A DNA stretch of 64,000 bases from G963667425 sp963667425 [NCBI: bacterium] (GTDB lineage: Bacteria; UBP6; UBA1177), in contig OY763407.1 of the NCBI GenBank assembly GCA_963667425.1, positions 2,604,001 to 2,668,000 of the forward strand. Reading direction: 5' to 3'. The first letter of the stretch is position 1; each line of letters starts with the position of its first letter. The notes under the pieces were generated by a model, which saw only the letters and a program-made list of their open reading frames with translations, was not told the origin of the DNA and made no database searches. The translations under genes and the position numbers were made by a program. This document shows positions 1 through 8,735 of the stretch, one piece after another.

Positions 1-1
1 A

Positions 2-211
2 ATTGTTTTAGGTAACATCACAACACTTCTTAATCCTGAGATTTTTGTTGTCGGTGGCGGCGTTTCAAATATTGGAGATGTTTTTATTAAAACTCTTGAA
101 AGAAAGACCAAATCAAACGCTTTTTCCATTAGTGGTCAAACTGTCTCTATCAGGAAAGCTGCTCTTGGTGGCGAGTCTGGTGTTCTTGGTGCTATTGCCA
201 TCATAAAATAA
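2..211 (+). CDS. ROK-family sugar kinase, C-terminal fragment (5' end outside window)
   Basis: Reading from base 2, an open frame of 69 codons runs to TAA at 209-211. It contains the ROK C-terminal signature NPEIFVVGGGVSNIGDVF and ends with the usual ALGGESGVLGAIAI stretch. In this family (glucokinase and N-acetylhexosamine kinases) these segments close the sugar/ATP fold. Only the last roughly one fifth of the protein is here, so the substrate cannot be told. The next gene starts about 140 bp away behind its own promoter, so the two need not be cotranscribed. Confidence 0.85.
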   Translation: MVLGNITTLLNPEIFVVGGGVSNIGDVFIKTLERKTKSNAFSISGQTVSIRKAALGGESGVLGAIAIIK

Positions 212-266
212 CGGCTGAAGCTATTTCCTAAAATAAATAATTACACTTTTTAATCCTCCCTTTTAC

Positions 267-296
267 TTGATTTAGCTTAAATCTTGTGCTTATAAT
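267..296 (+). promoter_or_regulatory. Sigma70-type promoter of the hisC operon
   Basis: TTGATT at 267-272 and a perfect TATAAT at 291-296 are separated by 18 bp, about 50 bp upstream of the hisC start. Both boxes are close to the vegetative consensus. Confidence 0.6.
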
Positions 297-349
297 GGGC
301 CGACGTTAGTGTTTTATTATTAAATTCTATTAGAAAAAGGAGTGAAATC

Positions 350-1465
350 ATGGTCTTAGTAGGAGAACATATCAGAACTATCTCGCCTTATAAACCTGGC
401 AAACCTATTTCTGAAGTTATGAGAGAATACGGACTTTCGAAAGTTGTTAAACTTGCAAGCAACGAAAATCCGCTTGGTCCTAATAAAGTTGTTACTGATG
501 CTATAAAAAGAGCATGTGGCGATTTAAATATATATCCTGACGGGAGTGCATATTATCTTAAGGAAGCTATTGTAAATCATCTTAAGAAATACTCTTTCAC
601 TATGAATCAGATAGTTGTAGGAAACGGTTCAAATGAGATAATAGAGCTTGCTCTCAGAGCTTTTGCTGTGCCAGGTGAAGAGGTTATGCTTTCCGAGCAG
701 GCTTTTGCTATTTATGAAATTGCAGCTCAGGCATGTAATTTAAAACCTGTTATGATTCCTCAGACTAAAGATTTTGTTACAGATATGGATGCTTTTTGCG
801 AAGCTGTTTCAGAAAAAACAAAGCTTGTCTGTTTTGTAAATCCAAACAATCCTACAGGAACTTATTATGATAAAAAGGCTTTTGAAAAGTTTCTCACTAA
901 AGTTTCAAAAGATACAATTCTAGTTCTTGACGAAGCTTACTTTGAGTATGCTGATGCCGAGGATTTTCCTAATTCAATGGATTACATGGATAAGCACCCG
1001 AATATGGTTATATGTCGTACTTTCTCTAAAATTCATGGTATGGCGGGAGTCAGACTTGGTTATGCAGTGACAACTCCTGAACTTGCCGATTATATAAACA
1101 GAGTAAGAGCTCCTTTTAATGTGAATCTTCTTGCGCTTGAAGCCGGAATTGCAGCACTTTCCGACGAATCTAAAGATTATGTTGAAAAAACTCTTAAACT
1201 TAATGCAGAGGGAAAGCGTTTTTTTGAAGAGTCATTTGATAAAATGGGGCTTAGATATCTTCCTTCCCAGACGAACTTTTTTCTTCTCAAAGTGGGAGAG
1301 ACTCCTGATTCAGGGATTAACTGCTATAATTTCCTTTTAAGAAAAGGAGTGGTTGTAAGACCTATGAATGGCTACGGTTTTCCTGAATGGATTAGAGTCA
1401 ACACCGGAACAATGGAAGAAAATAGAATTTTTATTGAAGAACTTAACAGATTTGTAACAGGATAA
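350..1465 (+). CDS. hisC: Histidinol-phosphate aminotransferase
   Basis: A 371-residue fold-type I PLP aminotransferase that converts imidazole acetol phosphate and glutamate to histidinol phosphate. Visible family marks are ASNENPLGP near the N-terminus, NPNNPTGT near residue 165, and the PLP-lysine motif TFSKIHGMAGVRLGYA near residue 227. Length fits HisC (about 350-370). The ATG at 350 follows AAAGGAGTGAAATC, a good ribosome site. It is the first gene of an apparent operon with an MFS transporter and pepF (gaps 26 and 20 bp). No other his genes are near, so a broader aromatic or HisC-like substrate range is possible. Confidence 0.88.
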   Translation: MVLVGEHIRTISPYKPGKPISEVMREYGLSKVVKLASNENPLGPNKVVTDAIKRACGDLNIYPDGSAYYLKEAIVNHLKKYSFTMNQIVVGNGSNEIIELALRAFAVPGEEVMLSEQAFAIYEIAAQACNLKPVMIPQTKDFVTDMDAFCEAVSEKTKLVCFVNPNNPTGTYYDKKAFEKFLTKVSKDTILVLDEAYFEYADAEDFPNSMDYMDKHPNMVICRTFSKIHGMAGVRLGYAVTTPELADYINRVRAPFNVNLLALEAGIAALSDESKDYVEKTLKLNAEGKRFFEESFDKMGLRYLPSQTNFFLLKVGETPDSGINCYNFLLRKGVVVRPMNGYGFPEWIRVNTGTMEENRIFIEELNRFVTG

Positions 1466-1491
1466 TTTATAATAACAAAGAGAGGTTTTGT

Positions 1492-3045
1492 ATGAATTTA
1501 AGTGCTGCATCCACGATTTTTTATTCACTTGTTGGTACTGCTGTTGTCGCTTTTGCGGTTATTGTCTGGAAATATGCCAGAGGTCTAAAAGAATCACCGA
1601 GAGATATGTGGTTCATGTTTGGCTATAAAGTTATAGAATATAGTGCATATGCTGCTATGAACATGACTCTTTCATTGTGGCTTGTTAAGGACTGTGGTTT
1701 TACCGATATAGGGCGAGGCGAAGTAATTATGGCCTGGTCTATGATGCTTTCAATTATGGCTATGATTTCAGGCGCTCTTGTTGATACCATAGGAATAAAG
1801 AAAACTCTTCTTATAAGTATCTTCTTTCTATTTATGTCAAGAATATTTATGGCTTTTATTACCGAGCCGGTTACTGTCTTTGCTCTTGGATTTGTGCCTC
1901 TTGCAATAGGCTTTGCTATTGTGGGTCCTGTTGTTTCTGTCGCAATAAAAAAATATACAACTAAAGAGGGTGCAACGCTTGGATTTGGTCTCTTTTATGT
2001 TGTTATGAATGCCGCCTATGCTGTGGGCGGATGGTTTTTTGATTTTGTAAGAACCAAGTATGCAGCAGTTGATGCTGCAGGCAAAGTTATTAATGAAAAT
2101 GCCGGAACAGTAATTTTGGGACACCATTTTACCACTTATCAGATGTTTTTTGTGTTTGGTGCGCTTGCAACTTTAATTAGTTTCATTTGTGTTCTGATGA
2201 TGCGCTCAGGTGTTGAAGTTACAGATGACGGAAAAATATTAATTAATCCTATTGAGTCAAAAGGCAGTGGTTTAGCTGTTATAGGCCATGCTGCTGTAGA
2301 TGTTGGTAAGAAGATACATAGCTCAGTTTCAGAAAAACATTTCTGGATATTTATGGGTATGATAGGAATTACAGTTTTTGTAAGAACAATCTTTTTTCAT
2401 CTTCATTATACCTTTCCTCCATACGGACTTCGTGTGCTTGGCGAAGGTGCAAAAATAGGTAATGTTTACGGTGTTTTAAATCCGGTTCTTATTATTTTTC
2501 TTGTTCCTCTGGTTGCCGCTTTTACAAAAAAGGTAAATTCATATAAAATGCTTGTTATAGGTTCAATAATTTCATCTCTTTCATGCTTTATGGCAATTGT
2601 TCCTGGAAGCATCTATGCGCCTTTGACAAATTCCGTTTTAGGTGAAATGGTTTTTGTAAACTGGCTTGGTTTAGCAAGTGATATGCCGTCGCTTATAGCT
2701 AATCCTCCGTCGGCGGAATACTGGACGTTAATAGTATTTTTTATTGTATTTACAATTGGTGAATCCATCTGGTCGCCAAGACTTATGCAGTTTACAGCTG
2801 AAATAGCTCCAAAAGGTAAAGAGGGAACATATATTGCACTTTCAGTTCTTCCTTTTTTCCTTGCAAAGTTTATAGTAGGACCAATGTCAGGATGGCTTGT
2901 AGGAAAATATACTCCTCTTGATGCAGGTAAGGTTATGGCAAGTTATCCTGAACATCATATGGTTTGGGTTTGGGTTGGAGCTATGGGTATACTTACCCCT
3001 ATAGGACTTATGATTTTTAGAAAAAGTTTTACAAAACACGGTTAG
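1492..3045 (+). CDS. MFS transporter, 12-14 TM helices
   Basis: A 517-residue polytopic inner-membrane protein. It has an N-terminal extra hydrophobic helix, then two six-helix bundles joined by a polar loop around residues 240-285. The MFS motif-A-like segment SGALVDTIGIKKT lies between TM2 and TM3. The substrate is not evident. It sits between hisC and the oligopeptidase pepF with 20-26 bp gaps, so peptide or amino-acid import is a reasonable inference, and POT-family relatives should be considered. The ATG is preceded by AAGAGAGG. Confidence 0.7.
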   Translation: MNLSAASTIFYSLVGTAVVAFAVIVWKYARGLKESPRDMWFMFGYKVIEYSAYAAMNMTLSLWLVKDCGFTDIGRGEVIMAWSMMLSIMAMISGALVDTIGIKKTLLISIFFLFMSRIFMAFITEPVTVFALGFVPLAIGFAIVGPVVSVAIKKYTTKEGATLGFGLFYVVMNAAYAVGGWFFDFVRTKYAAVDAAGKVINENAGTVILGHHFTTYQMFFVFGALATLISFICVLMMRSGVEVTDDGKILINPIESKGSGLAVIGHAAVDVGKKIHSSVSEKHFWIFMGMIGITVFVRTIFFHLHYTFPPYGLRVLGEGAKIGNVYGVLNPVLIIFLVPLVAAFTKKVNSYKMLVIGSIISSLSCFMAIVPGSIYAPLTNSVLGEMVFVNWLGLASDMPSLIANPPSAEYWTLIVFFIVFTIGESIWSPRLMQFTAEIAPKGKEGTYIALSVLPFFLAKFIVGPMSGWLVGKYTPLDAGKVMASYPEHHMVWVWVGAMGILTPIGLMIFRKSFTKHG

Positions 3046-3065
3046 TAATTTGAGGAGATAATATA

Positions 3066-4877
3066 ATGAAAAGCAGAAAAGAAATGAACTCCAGATTTTT
3101 CTGGAAACCTGAACATCTTTACGCTTCGGAAGAGGCTTTTAATAAAGATTTTGAAAGAGTTGCGGAAATAATTAATGAACTTGAAACATTTTCTGGGAAA
3201 CTTTCTGATAAAGATTCTGCGGAAAAATATCTTAAGATTTATTTTGAAGCTCTTCAAAAGGCTATGGAACTTGATTCTTATGCAGCTAGATGCAAAGATG
3301 TTGATATGGGAGACTCAAAATTTCAGGAACTTCACGGCAAAACTGAGAATATAATTGCAAAATTATCTGCAGCATCATCTTTTGCAGAACCTGAGTTCCT
3401 TGAATGTGACGAAGATTATCTAAAGTCGCTTAAAAATGATGCAAATCTTAAAGACTATAATAGATATTTTGAAGCAATATTGAAAGGAAAGCCTCATACT
3501 CTTTCTTCAAATGAAGAAAGGATAATGGCTACATACTCTTCAATAGGATTAGGGCAATATGAAACCTATTCAACTTTCTCTTCAAGTGATATGCCTTTTC
3601 CTAAAATTACTCTTTCAAATGGAGATGAAATTGAGGTTAATACCCCTAACTATTCAATTCACAGAGGCAGTGACAATCGTGAAGATAGAATAAATATATT
3701 TCAGTCTTACTGGAAAAATTATGCCAAATTCACAAATACATTGGCGAAAACTCTTAATTACCAGATTAAATACTACTCAATAGTATCTGCTCTTAGAAAA
3801 TTTGATACTACACTGGAATCTCAAATGTTTGCAAATGAGCTTCCTAAAGAATTTTTCTATACTTTAAGGGATAACATAAGAGAGATAATTCCTTCTCTTC
3901 ACAACTATCTTGATGTTAAGAAAAAAGTCTTAGGCCTTGATGATCTGGCTTACCATGATGTTTACGCTTCTATGGTAAAATCGGAGACAAAAAAGAAATA
4001 TAACTATAATGAGAGTGTTGATATTATTAATAAAGCTCTTGAAGTTATGCCTGAAGAATATAGAAAAATTGTTGCTGAAGGTATGAATGAAGCAAACGGC
4101 TGGGTTGATGTTTATCCAAATAAAGGCAAAAGAGGCGGCGCTTATATGAGCGGTGAAGCTTATAGCACTCATCCTTATGTTCTTTTGAATCACACTGACG
4201 ACTACAATTCAATGTCAACAATTGCTCACGAGTTTGGTCATGCAATGCACAGCTGGTACTCAAACAAATGTCAGCCTTTTTCAAAATCTCAATATACAAT
4301 ATTTGTTGCCGAGGTTGCATCTATATTTAACGAAATACTTCTTATTAACTACATGATTGATAATACTGAAGATGAAATGGAAAAAATGGAGCTTTTAAAT
4401 CATTTCATTGAAATGCTTAGAGCAACAGTATTCAGACAAATGCACTTTGCAGAATTTGAAGATAATATTTACAAACGTGTCGAGGCAGATGGAACTTTGA
4501 CACCTGATTTCCTTACAGAAAATTATGGTAATCTGCTTAAAGATTATTACGGACATAACAGAAACATAATGAAAATAGATGAAGAATACTGTGTGGAATG
4601 GGCTTTTATTCCTCATTTCTATTACAATTATTATGTTTACCAATATGTTGTAGGATATCTTGGTGCTCTTACGCTTGCAACTAAAGTTTTAGATAAAACT
4701 ATAACATCTGAGCATTATGTTAATAATTTCCTTAAAGCCGGTTCATCAAAACCGCCACTGGAAATTATCAAAGATGCTGGTGCAGACCTTACTTCAAAAG
4801 ATACCTATGAACTTGTTGCAAAGCTTTTCAACAAGAGACTTAAAGAATTCGAAGAGCTTGCTGCAAAGCATAAATAA
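3066..4877 (+). CDS. pepF: Oligoendopeptidase F (M3 metallopeptidase)
   Basis: A 603-residue cytosolic M3B-type zinc peptidase that cuts short oligopeptides. The HExxH zinc site is visible as HEFGHAMHSWYS at about residues 388-399. The third-ligand region around VAEVASIFNE follows about 25 residues later, as usual for M3. The N-terminal half is helical (PepF N-domain). Length matches family members (about 600). No signal peptide is seen. GAGGAGATAATATA upstream gives the ribosome site. It is the last gene of the hisC operon, ended by the hairpin at 4881-4907. Confidence 0.95.
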   Translation: MKSRKEMNSRFFWKPEHLYASEEAFNKDFERVAEIINELETFSGKLSDKDSAEKYLKIYFEALQKAMELDSYAARCKDVDMGDSKFQELHGKTENIIAKLSAASSFAEPEFLECDEDYLKSLKNDANLKDYNRYFEAILKGKPHTLSSNEERIMATYSSIGLGQYETYSTFSSSDMPFPKITLSNGDEIEVNTPNYSIHRGSDNREDRINIFQSYWKNYAKFTNTLAKTLNYQIKYYSIVSALRKFDTTLESQMFANELPKEFFYTLRDNIREIIPSLHNYLDVKKKVLGLDDLAYHDVYASMVKSETKKKYNYNESVDIINKALEVMPEEYRKIVAEGMNEANGWVDVYPNKGKRGGAYMSGEAYSTHPYVLLNHTDDYNSMSTIAHEFGHAMHSWYSNKCQPFSKSQYTIFVAEVASIFNEILLINYMIDNTEDEMEKMELLNHFIEMLRATVFRQMHFAEFEDNIYKRVEADGTLTPDFLTENYGNLLKDYYGHNRNIMKIDEEYCVEWAFIPHFYYNYYVYQYVVGYLGALTLATKVLDKTITSEHYVNNFLKAGSSKPPLEIIKDAGADLTSKDTYELVAKLFNKRLKEFEELAAKHK

Positions 4878-4880
4878 AAA

Positions 4881-4907
4881 AAGGCCGGCTTCATGCCGGC
4901 TTTTTTT
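4881..4907. terminator. Bidirectional intrinsic terminator
   Basis: GCCGGC-TTCAT-GCCGGC stem flanked by an A-run on the left and seven T's on the right. It serves pepF on the plus strand and the SET gene on the minus strand, whose stop codon lies in the T-run. Confidence 0.9.
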
Positions 4908-5310
4908 ATGCAGTTATCGAAATAGCTTCAACAGCCTGTTCATCAAACCAGACATTATCATATTCAATTACGATTTCATCCCCTTTTTTTATATCCTTTT
5001 CGGCTTTACATATAAAAAGTTCTTTTTCGTAATCGAAACTCTTTGAAGCATTAGGTGTACTTGAATGATTAAGGAATGAGGCAAATCCTGAAACGAAACA
5101 GCAGAGTTCTTTTTTTTCATCATAGACATAATAGTAATCTTTAAGCTCAGTTCTTTCGACTGTTTCCCAGTCTTTAAAAACTATTACAGGTGCAGAAAAA
5201 AGTTTGTCGCCTTTTGTGAAACCCCTTTCAGCCACGATACATTTTCCTCTTTTGTCTGTTTTGCAGAGCATTACATTTCCATCAGATTCAATCATCCTGC
5301 CGAAACACAT
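4906..5310 (-). CDS. SET-domain protein (putative protein-lysine methyltransferase)
   Basis: A compact 134-residue protein that is essentially one SET domain. It shows an N-terminal GKCIVAERGFTKGD strand pair, the SET core FLNHSSTPNA (NHS and the pseudoknot Asn), and GDEIVIEYD, which carries the C-terminal active-site Tyr. In the family these bind S-adenosylmethionine and methylate lysine. Post-SET cysteines are absent, as in other short bacterial SET proteins. GGAG sits 8 bp upstream of the ATG at 5310, which fixes the start. The gene stands alone; its upstream region (5341-5407) is highly structured. The target protein is unknown. Confidence 0.8.
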   Translation of the reverse strand: MCFGRMIESDGNVMLCKTDKRGKCIVAERGFTKGDKLFSAPVIVFKDWETVERTELKDYYYVYDEKKELCCFVSGFASFLNHSSTPNASKSFDYEKELFICKAEKDIKKGDEIVIEYDNVWFDEQAVEAISITA

Positions 5311-5340
5311 TTAAGAATCTCCATATATAAAACAATAAAA

Positions 5341-5407
5341 TACCGGAGTAAATTTCTCCGGCTGGTGATAGTACTCTTTTCATTTTAAGAGTCCAGCAGT
5401 TTTTTTG
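5341..5407. other. Two-hairpin structured element between divergent genes
   Basis: Hairpin 1 is CCGGAG-7 nt-CTCCGG (5343-5361). Hairpin 2 is GCTGG (5361-5365) with CCAGC (5393-5397) plus ACTCTT (5373-5378) with AAGAGT (5387-5392), leaving a one-sided 7-nt bulge TGATAGT. Seven T's follow on the plus strand (5400-5406). As plus-strand RNA it looks like a short transcript ending in a terminator. As minus-strand RNA it would form the 5' leader of the SET gene. The two hairpins share the G at 5361. I do not recognise a known riboswitch class. Confidence 0.45.
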
Positions 5408-5433
5408 CTTTTTAGTTTAAATATTTCTTTTTA

Positions 5434-5463
5434 TTGTAGTTTTGCTAAAAAATAGTGTATACT
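5434..5463 (+). promoter_or_regulatory. Promoter of the DUF2804 gene, extended -10
   Basis: TTGTAG at 5434-5439, 18 bp spacer, TATACT at 5458-5463 with TG just upstream. It lies 30 bp before the chosen ATG. Confidence 0.5.
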
Positions 5464-5492
5464 GATTTGTGTGTTTTTTTAAGAGGTTTACA

Positions 5493-6524
5493 ATGTATAC
5501 AAGAGAAATAAAGAATTCACCTGAATCTTTGGTTGAGAATGAAAAAATTAAATTCGGTTGTTATGATTCTATTGTAAAATATCCTGATTTAATAAAAGCC
5601 AATATATATAAAATTCCTATACCATCATTTATAAAAAACATAAAGCTTAAGGAATGGGAAGCATTTCAGGCAGGAAATAGTGACTATTTTATTTTTGGAG
5701 CAGTATATAATGCAAAGCTGGCGTCAATTAATTTCATATCAATTTATGATATAAAAGCTGAGAAGAAATATCATTATTTTAAATACACATCTCCTTTTGC
5801 TCAAAAAATTGGCAGTGGTGTAGGTTCTTCTGAAACTTCATGCAATTCAGGCAAAATGAAAATTGATATAAAAAACAGGCTTAATGATGGTTATCTTATA
5901 GTGGAATCAGAGCTTTATTCAAAAGAGTTTGGGAAAGCATCTCTAAAAATAAAAGCCTTTGACAGCTCAAAGCCGATGGTAGTAGTGCTTCCTTTTTCAG
6001 AGAAAAAAGGAATGTATTCTCATAAAGCTCTTTTAAAAATGGAAGGAAAACTTAATATTGGTGGTAAAGAGATAGTTTTTGATTCCAAGGATTCATTTTT
6101 TATTCTGGATGATCATAAAGGTTTTTATCCAAGAAATATGAAATATGACTGGACAACGGGTGCAGGTTTTATTGAAGGAAAACTTTCAGCTTTTAATTTT
6201 ACTGATAATCAGGTAATTAATAAAGATACTTACAATGAAAACTGTCTTTGGGTTGGCGAAAAATTTTATCCGCTTCCTCCTGTTAAATTTAAAAGAGATG
6301 AAAAAAACTGGTATATCAAAGATGATTCAGGTCAAGTCGATCTGATTTTTACTCCTCGGGAAAATAACGAAATAAAGTTTGACTATATAATAATGAAATC
6401 TGATTATGAAGCTCCATATGGTACATTTAAAGGAACTATAAAAACTTCTGATGGTGAAATTATTCTTGATGATAAACAATTCTTTGGAATGGGAGAAAAA
6501 AAGAGAATTTTCTCTATCGTTTGA
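5493..6524 (+). CDS. DUF2804 family protein
   Basis: A 343-residue protein of the DUF2804 family. The hallmark DHKGFYPRNMKYDWTTG lies in the middle. The remainder is beta-rich with no signal peptide or membrane helix, so it is probably cytosolic. Family function is unknown; members look like lipocalin-type beta-sandwiches related to carotenoid 1,2-hydratase-like folds. The ATG at 5493 behind AAGAGG is preferred over the upstream GTG at 5469, which overlaps the promoter. A flippase-like gene follows 51 bp downstream on the same strand. Confidence 0.75.
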   Translation: MYTREIKNSPESLVENEKIKFGCYDSIVKYPDLIKANIYKIPIPSFIKNIKLKEWEAFQAGNSDYFIFGAVYNAKLASINFISIYDIKAEKKYHYFKYTSPFAQKIGSGVGSSETSCNSGKMKIDIKNRLNDGYLIVESELYSKEFGKASLKIKAFDSSKPMVVVLPFSEKKGMYSHKALLKMEGKLNIGGKEIVFDSKDSFFILDDHKGFYPRNMKYDWTTGAGFIEGKLSAFNFTDNQVINKDTYNENCLWVGEKFYPLPPVKFKRDEKNWYIKDDSGQVDLIFTPRENNEIKFDYIIMKSDYEAPYGTFKGTIKTSDGEIILDDKQFFGMGEKKRIFSIV

Positions 6525-6575
6525 CATTTTGTTCTCTTTAGTTAGAATCGGCATGGATTTTTTTGAGGTTTTTTT

Positions 6576-7535
6576 GTGAAAATTAAACTTATTATAGGTT
6601 TTACTGTAACTGTAATTGCTTTTGTTATTCTATTTTCCAAAGTCGATTTTGAGATGTTTAAACACAGTTTTACTGGTATTGATTATCATTTAATAATTCC
6701 AGCTGTTTTTGTCTATTTTTCAACTCTTTTTATAAGAGGTCTGAGGTGGAAACTTCTTGTTGCAGGTTTTGCAAAAATATCTTTTAAAAGTTCTGCCGGA
6801 ATGGTCGTTTCAGGTTATGCATTAAACAATGTTTTTCCTGCGAGGGCAGGTGATATAACAAGGGCATATGTAACTTCAAAAGAAGGCAAATGTTCTAAAA
6901 CATCGTCTCTAGCCGCCATTTTTGCTGAAAAAGTTTTTGACGGATTTTCAATTGTGACAATACTTTTCTCTCTACTTTTATTTTTCCCTTCTCCTCCAGT
7001 TATTAAATCTATTTCGGTCGTTGCAGGAATTTGTTTTCTAGTTCTTTTTTTCTTTATTATAACAGCATCATTTTCGGACATTCCTTTCAGATTTCTGAAT
7101 TTACTGGAATCAGTATTTCCTGATTTTATGAAACCGCTTTTTGTTCTTGGAAGAAAATTTTTTAATGGAGTTTCTTCGTTAAATGGAATAGGTGCGGTTT
7201 TGCATGTTTTTGTGCTTTCCTTTTCAATATGGTTTCTTGAAGCTATAGTTTACTTTCTTGCGGTGACAGCATCCGGACATACGCTTCCTTTTGATGCGGT
7301 TTTATATGCACTTGTTGCAGTGAATCTTGCTATGCTGATTCCTTCAACTCCAGGAGGCCTTGGTGTTTTTCAATTTGCAGTTGTAAGCACTTTGGGTTTT
7401 TTTGGTATGGAATCTAATTCTGCGCTTGCGATTTCCTTTGTTATACATGCAATTCAGCTTATTCCTGTGACAATAATAGGCTTTATATGGATTAATTTAA
7501 GTCATTTAAAACCCGGAGAATTAAAAAATGGCTGA
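6576..7535 (+). CDS. Lysylphosphatidylglycerol synthase TM-region-like (UPF0104) membrane protein
   Basis: A 319-residue protein with about eight hydrophobic segments. Family marks are FIRGLRWKLL near residue 50, the loop NNVFPARAGDITRAY near residues 90-105, and the late PSTPGGLGVFQF motif. This is the lysylphosphatidylglycerol-synthetase TM domain (AglD/UPF0104), which occurs alone as a putative lipid-carrier transporter. No soluble MprF catalytic domain is present. Start is GTG at 6576 after a weak TGAGG. Its last 8 bases overlap the radical SAM gene, indicating translational coupling. Confidence 0.8.
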   Translation: MKIKLIIGFTVTVIAFVILFSKVDFEMFKHSFTGIDYHLIIPAVFVYFSTLFIRGLRWKLLVAGFAKISFKSSAGMVVSGYALNNVFPARAGDITRAYVTSKEGKCSKTSSLAAIFAEKVFDGFSIVTILFSLLLFFPSPPVIKSISVVAGICFLVLFFFIITASFSDIPFRFLNLLESVFPDFMKPLFVLGRKFFNGVSSLNGIGAVLHVFVLSFSIWFLEAIVYFLAVTASGHTLPFDAVLYALVAVNLAMLIPSTPGGLGVFQFAVVSTLGFFGMESNSALAISFVIHAIQLIPVTIIGFIWINLSHLKPGELKNG

Positions 7536-8463
7536 TTTCAAATATCTTTTTGGTCCTGTTCTCTCAAGAAGACTTGGAATTTCTCTAGGTGTGGATCTTA
7601 TTCCACACAAAACCTGTCCGCTTGATTGTATTTACTGTGAAGCTGGTAAGACAACCAACCATACTTTAAAAAGAGAAGTGTTTTACCCGGTTTCAGAAAT
7701 AATTTCTGAACTGAAAGCCTATCTTTTTTCTTTTCCAAAACTGGATTATATAACTTTTTCAGGTTCAGGTGAACCACTTTTATATTCAGGAATAGGTTCT
7801 GTTATAAAATGGATCAAAGAAAATTATTCTGACTATAAAATTGCACTTATAACTAATTCAATACTTTTAAAGGATGAATCTGTAATAGAAGAGATAATGG
7901 ATGTTGACCTTATTGTTCCGTCTCTTGATGCTGCCGATCAGGAAACATTTAAAAAAATAAACAGACCTGTTGAAGGACTTAATATAGAGGATGTACTTAA
8001 CGGGATGGAACTTTTTTTCAGTAAATATAAAGGTCAGACATGGATGGAAATATTTATTGCAGAAGGAATTAATGATTCTATTTATAGCCTTACAGAAATA
8101 AAAAAATGGATTATAAAATTTCCGCATGAAAAAATTCAGATAAATTCTCTTGATAGACCTGGAACAGATAAGATGCTCAAAAAAGCATCAATGGACACTC
8201 TTTTTAAAGTTAAGGAATTCTTTGGAGAAAAAGCTGAAATAGTTGTAAGAAGAGAAAAAAGAGAAAATCTCAATGTTCTGGATGACAATGCTGAAAAATC
8301 AATTCTAAAAAATATAAAAATAAGATCAATGACACTTAACGATCTTTCTTCAGTAACAGGAATTGAAGAAAAAGAACTTGATAAAATTCTTTCCATTCTT
8401 GAAAGTGAGAAAAAAATTACTGCCGGTCTGATAGATAATATAATATTTTATTCTATTGTCTGA
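7528..8463 (+). CDS. Radical SAM protein (COG0731-like)
   Basis: A 311-residue radical SAM enzyme. The 4Fe-4S motif is CPLDCIYCEAG (Cx3Cx2C) near residues 29-39. It is followed by the GSGEPLL motif (SAM amino-group binding) near residue 78. The N-terminal FGPVLSRRLGISLGVDLIP is typical of the COG0731 group, related to wyosine-synthesis enzymes but found widely in bacteria without known function. The C-terminal 70 residues resemble a small winged-helix domain. There is no SPASM cluster. It overlaps the membrane gene upstream by 8 bp. Confidence 0.82.
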   Translation: MADFKYLFGPVLSRRLGISLGVDLIPHKTCPLDCIYCEAGKTTNHTLKREVFYPVSEIISELKAYLFSFPKLDYITFSGSGEPLLYSGIGSVIKWIKENYSDYKIALITNSILLKDESVIEEIMDVDLIVPSLDAADQETFKKINRPVEGLNIEDVLNGMELFFSKYKGQTWMEIFIAEGINDSIYSLTEIKKWIIKFPHEKIQINSLDRPGTDKMLKKASMDTLFKVKEFFGEKAEIVVRREKRENLNVLDDNAEKSILKNIKIRSMTLNDLSSVTGIEEKELDKILSILESEKKITAGLIDNIIFYSIV

Positions 8464-8735
8464 TAATTCGATTTTTGTATAAAATTTTCATAAAAAAGAT
8501 AAGTTATTAAAATTATTTATTTAGCTGGTTCCTCTTTTAAATATTATAGAACGCAATTCTCTTGTTATAAAAATATTAAATTCCAATCTTATTATTTCCT
8601 CTTATTTACCTTGACAACTGTTTAAATTTCTGTAACATTTTGCCAATGATACTGAACAGCCGAGTTCAATAAACCATGTTAAATGTTCGTTTTTATTGTG
8701 TTAGTAAATCTTGAAATATTTCCACAGGTGAGTTT
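8464..8735. other. AT-rich spacer with the promoter of the FadL-like gene
   Basis: About 270 bp without a supported gene. TTGACA at 8611-8616 and TAACAT at 8633-8638 (16 bp spacer, TG before the -10) form a plausible promoter about 100 bp before the next start. I see no hairpin terminator for the radical SAM gene. Confidence 0.5.

Noticed and set aside
5361-5397. Hammerhead ribozyme-like CTGGTGATAG in the structured element
   Set aside because: The core is CTGATGA in hammerheads and no GAAA box is present.
5469-5492. GTG start for the DUF2804 gene
   Set aside because: It directly follows the -10 region; the ATG at 5493 has a better-spaced ribosome site.
7528-8463. Radical SAM enzyme as maturase for the 28-residue peptide
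   Set aside because: It lies 15 kb away, lacks a SPASM or RiPP-recognition domain, and is coupled to a flippase-like gene.
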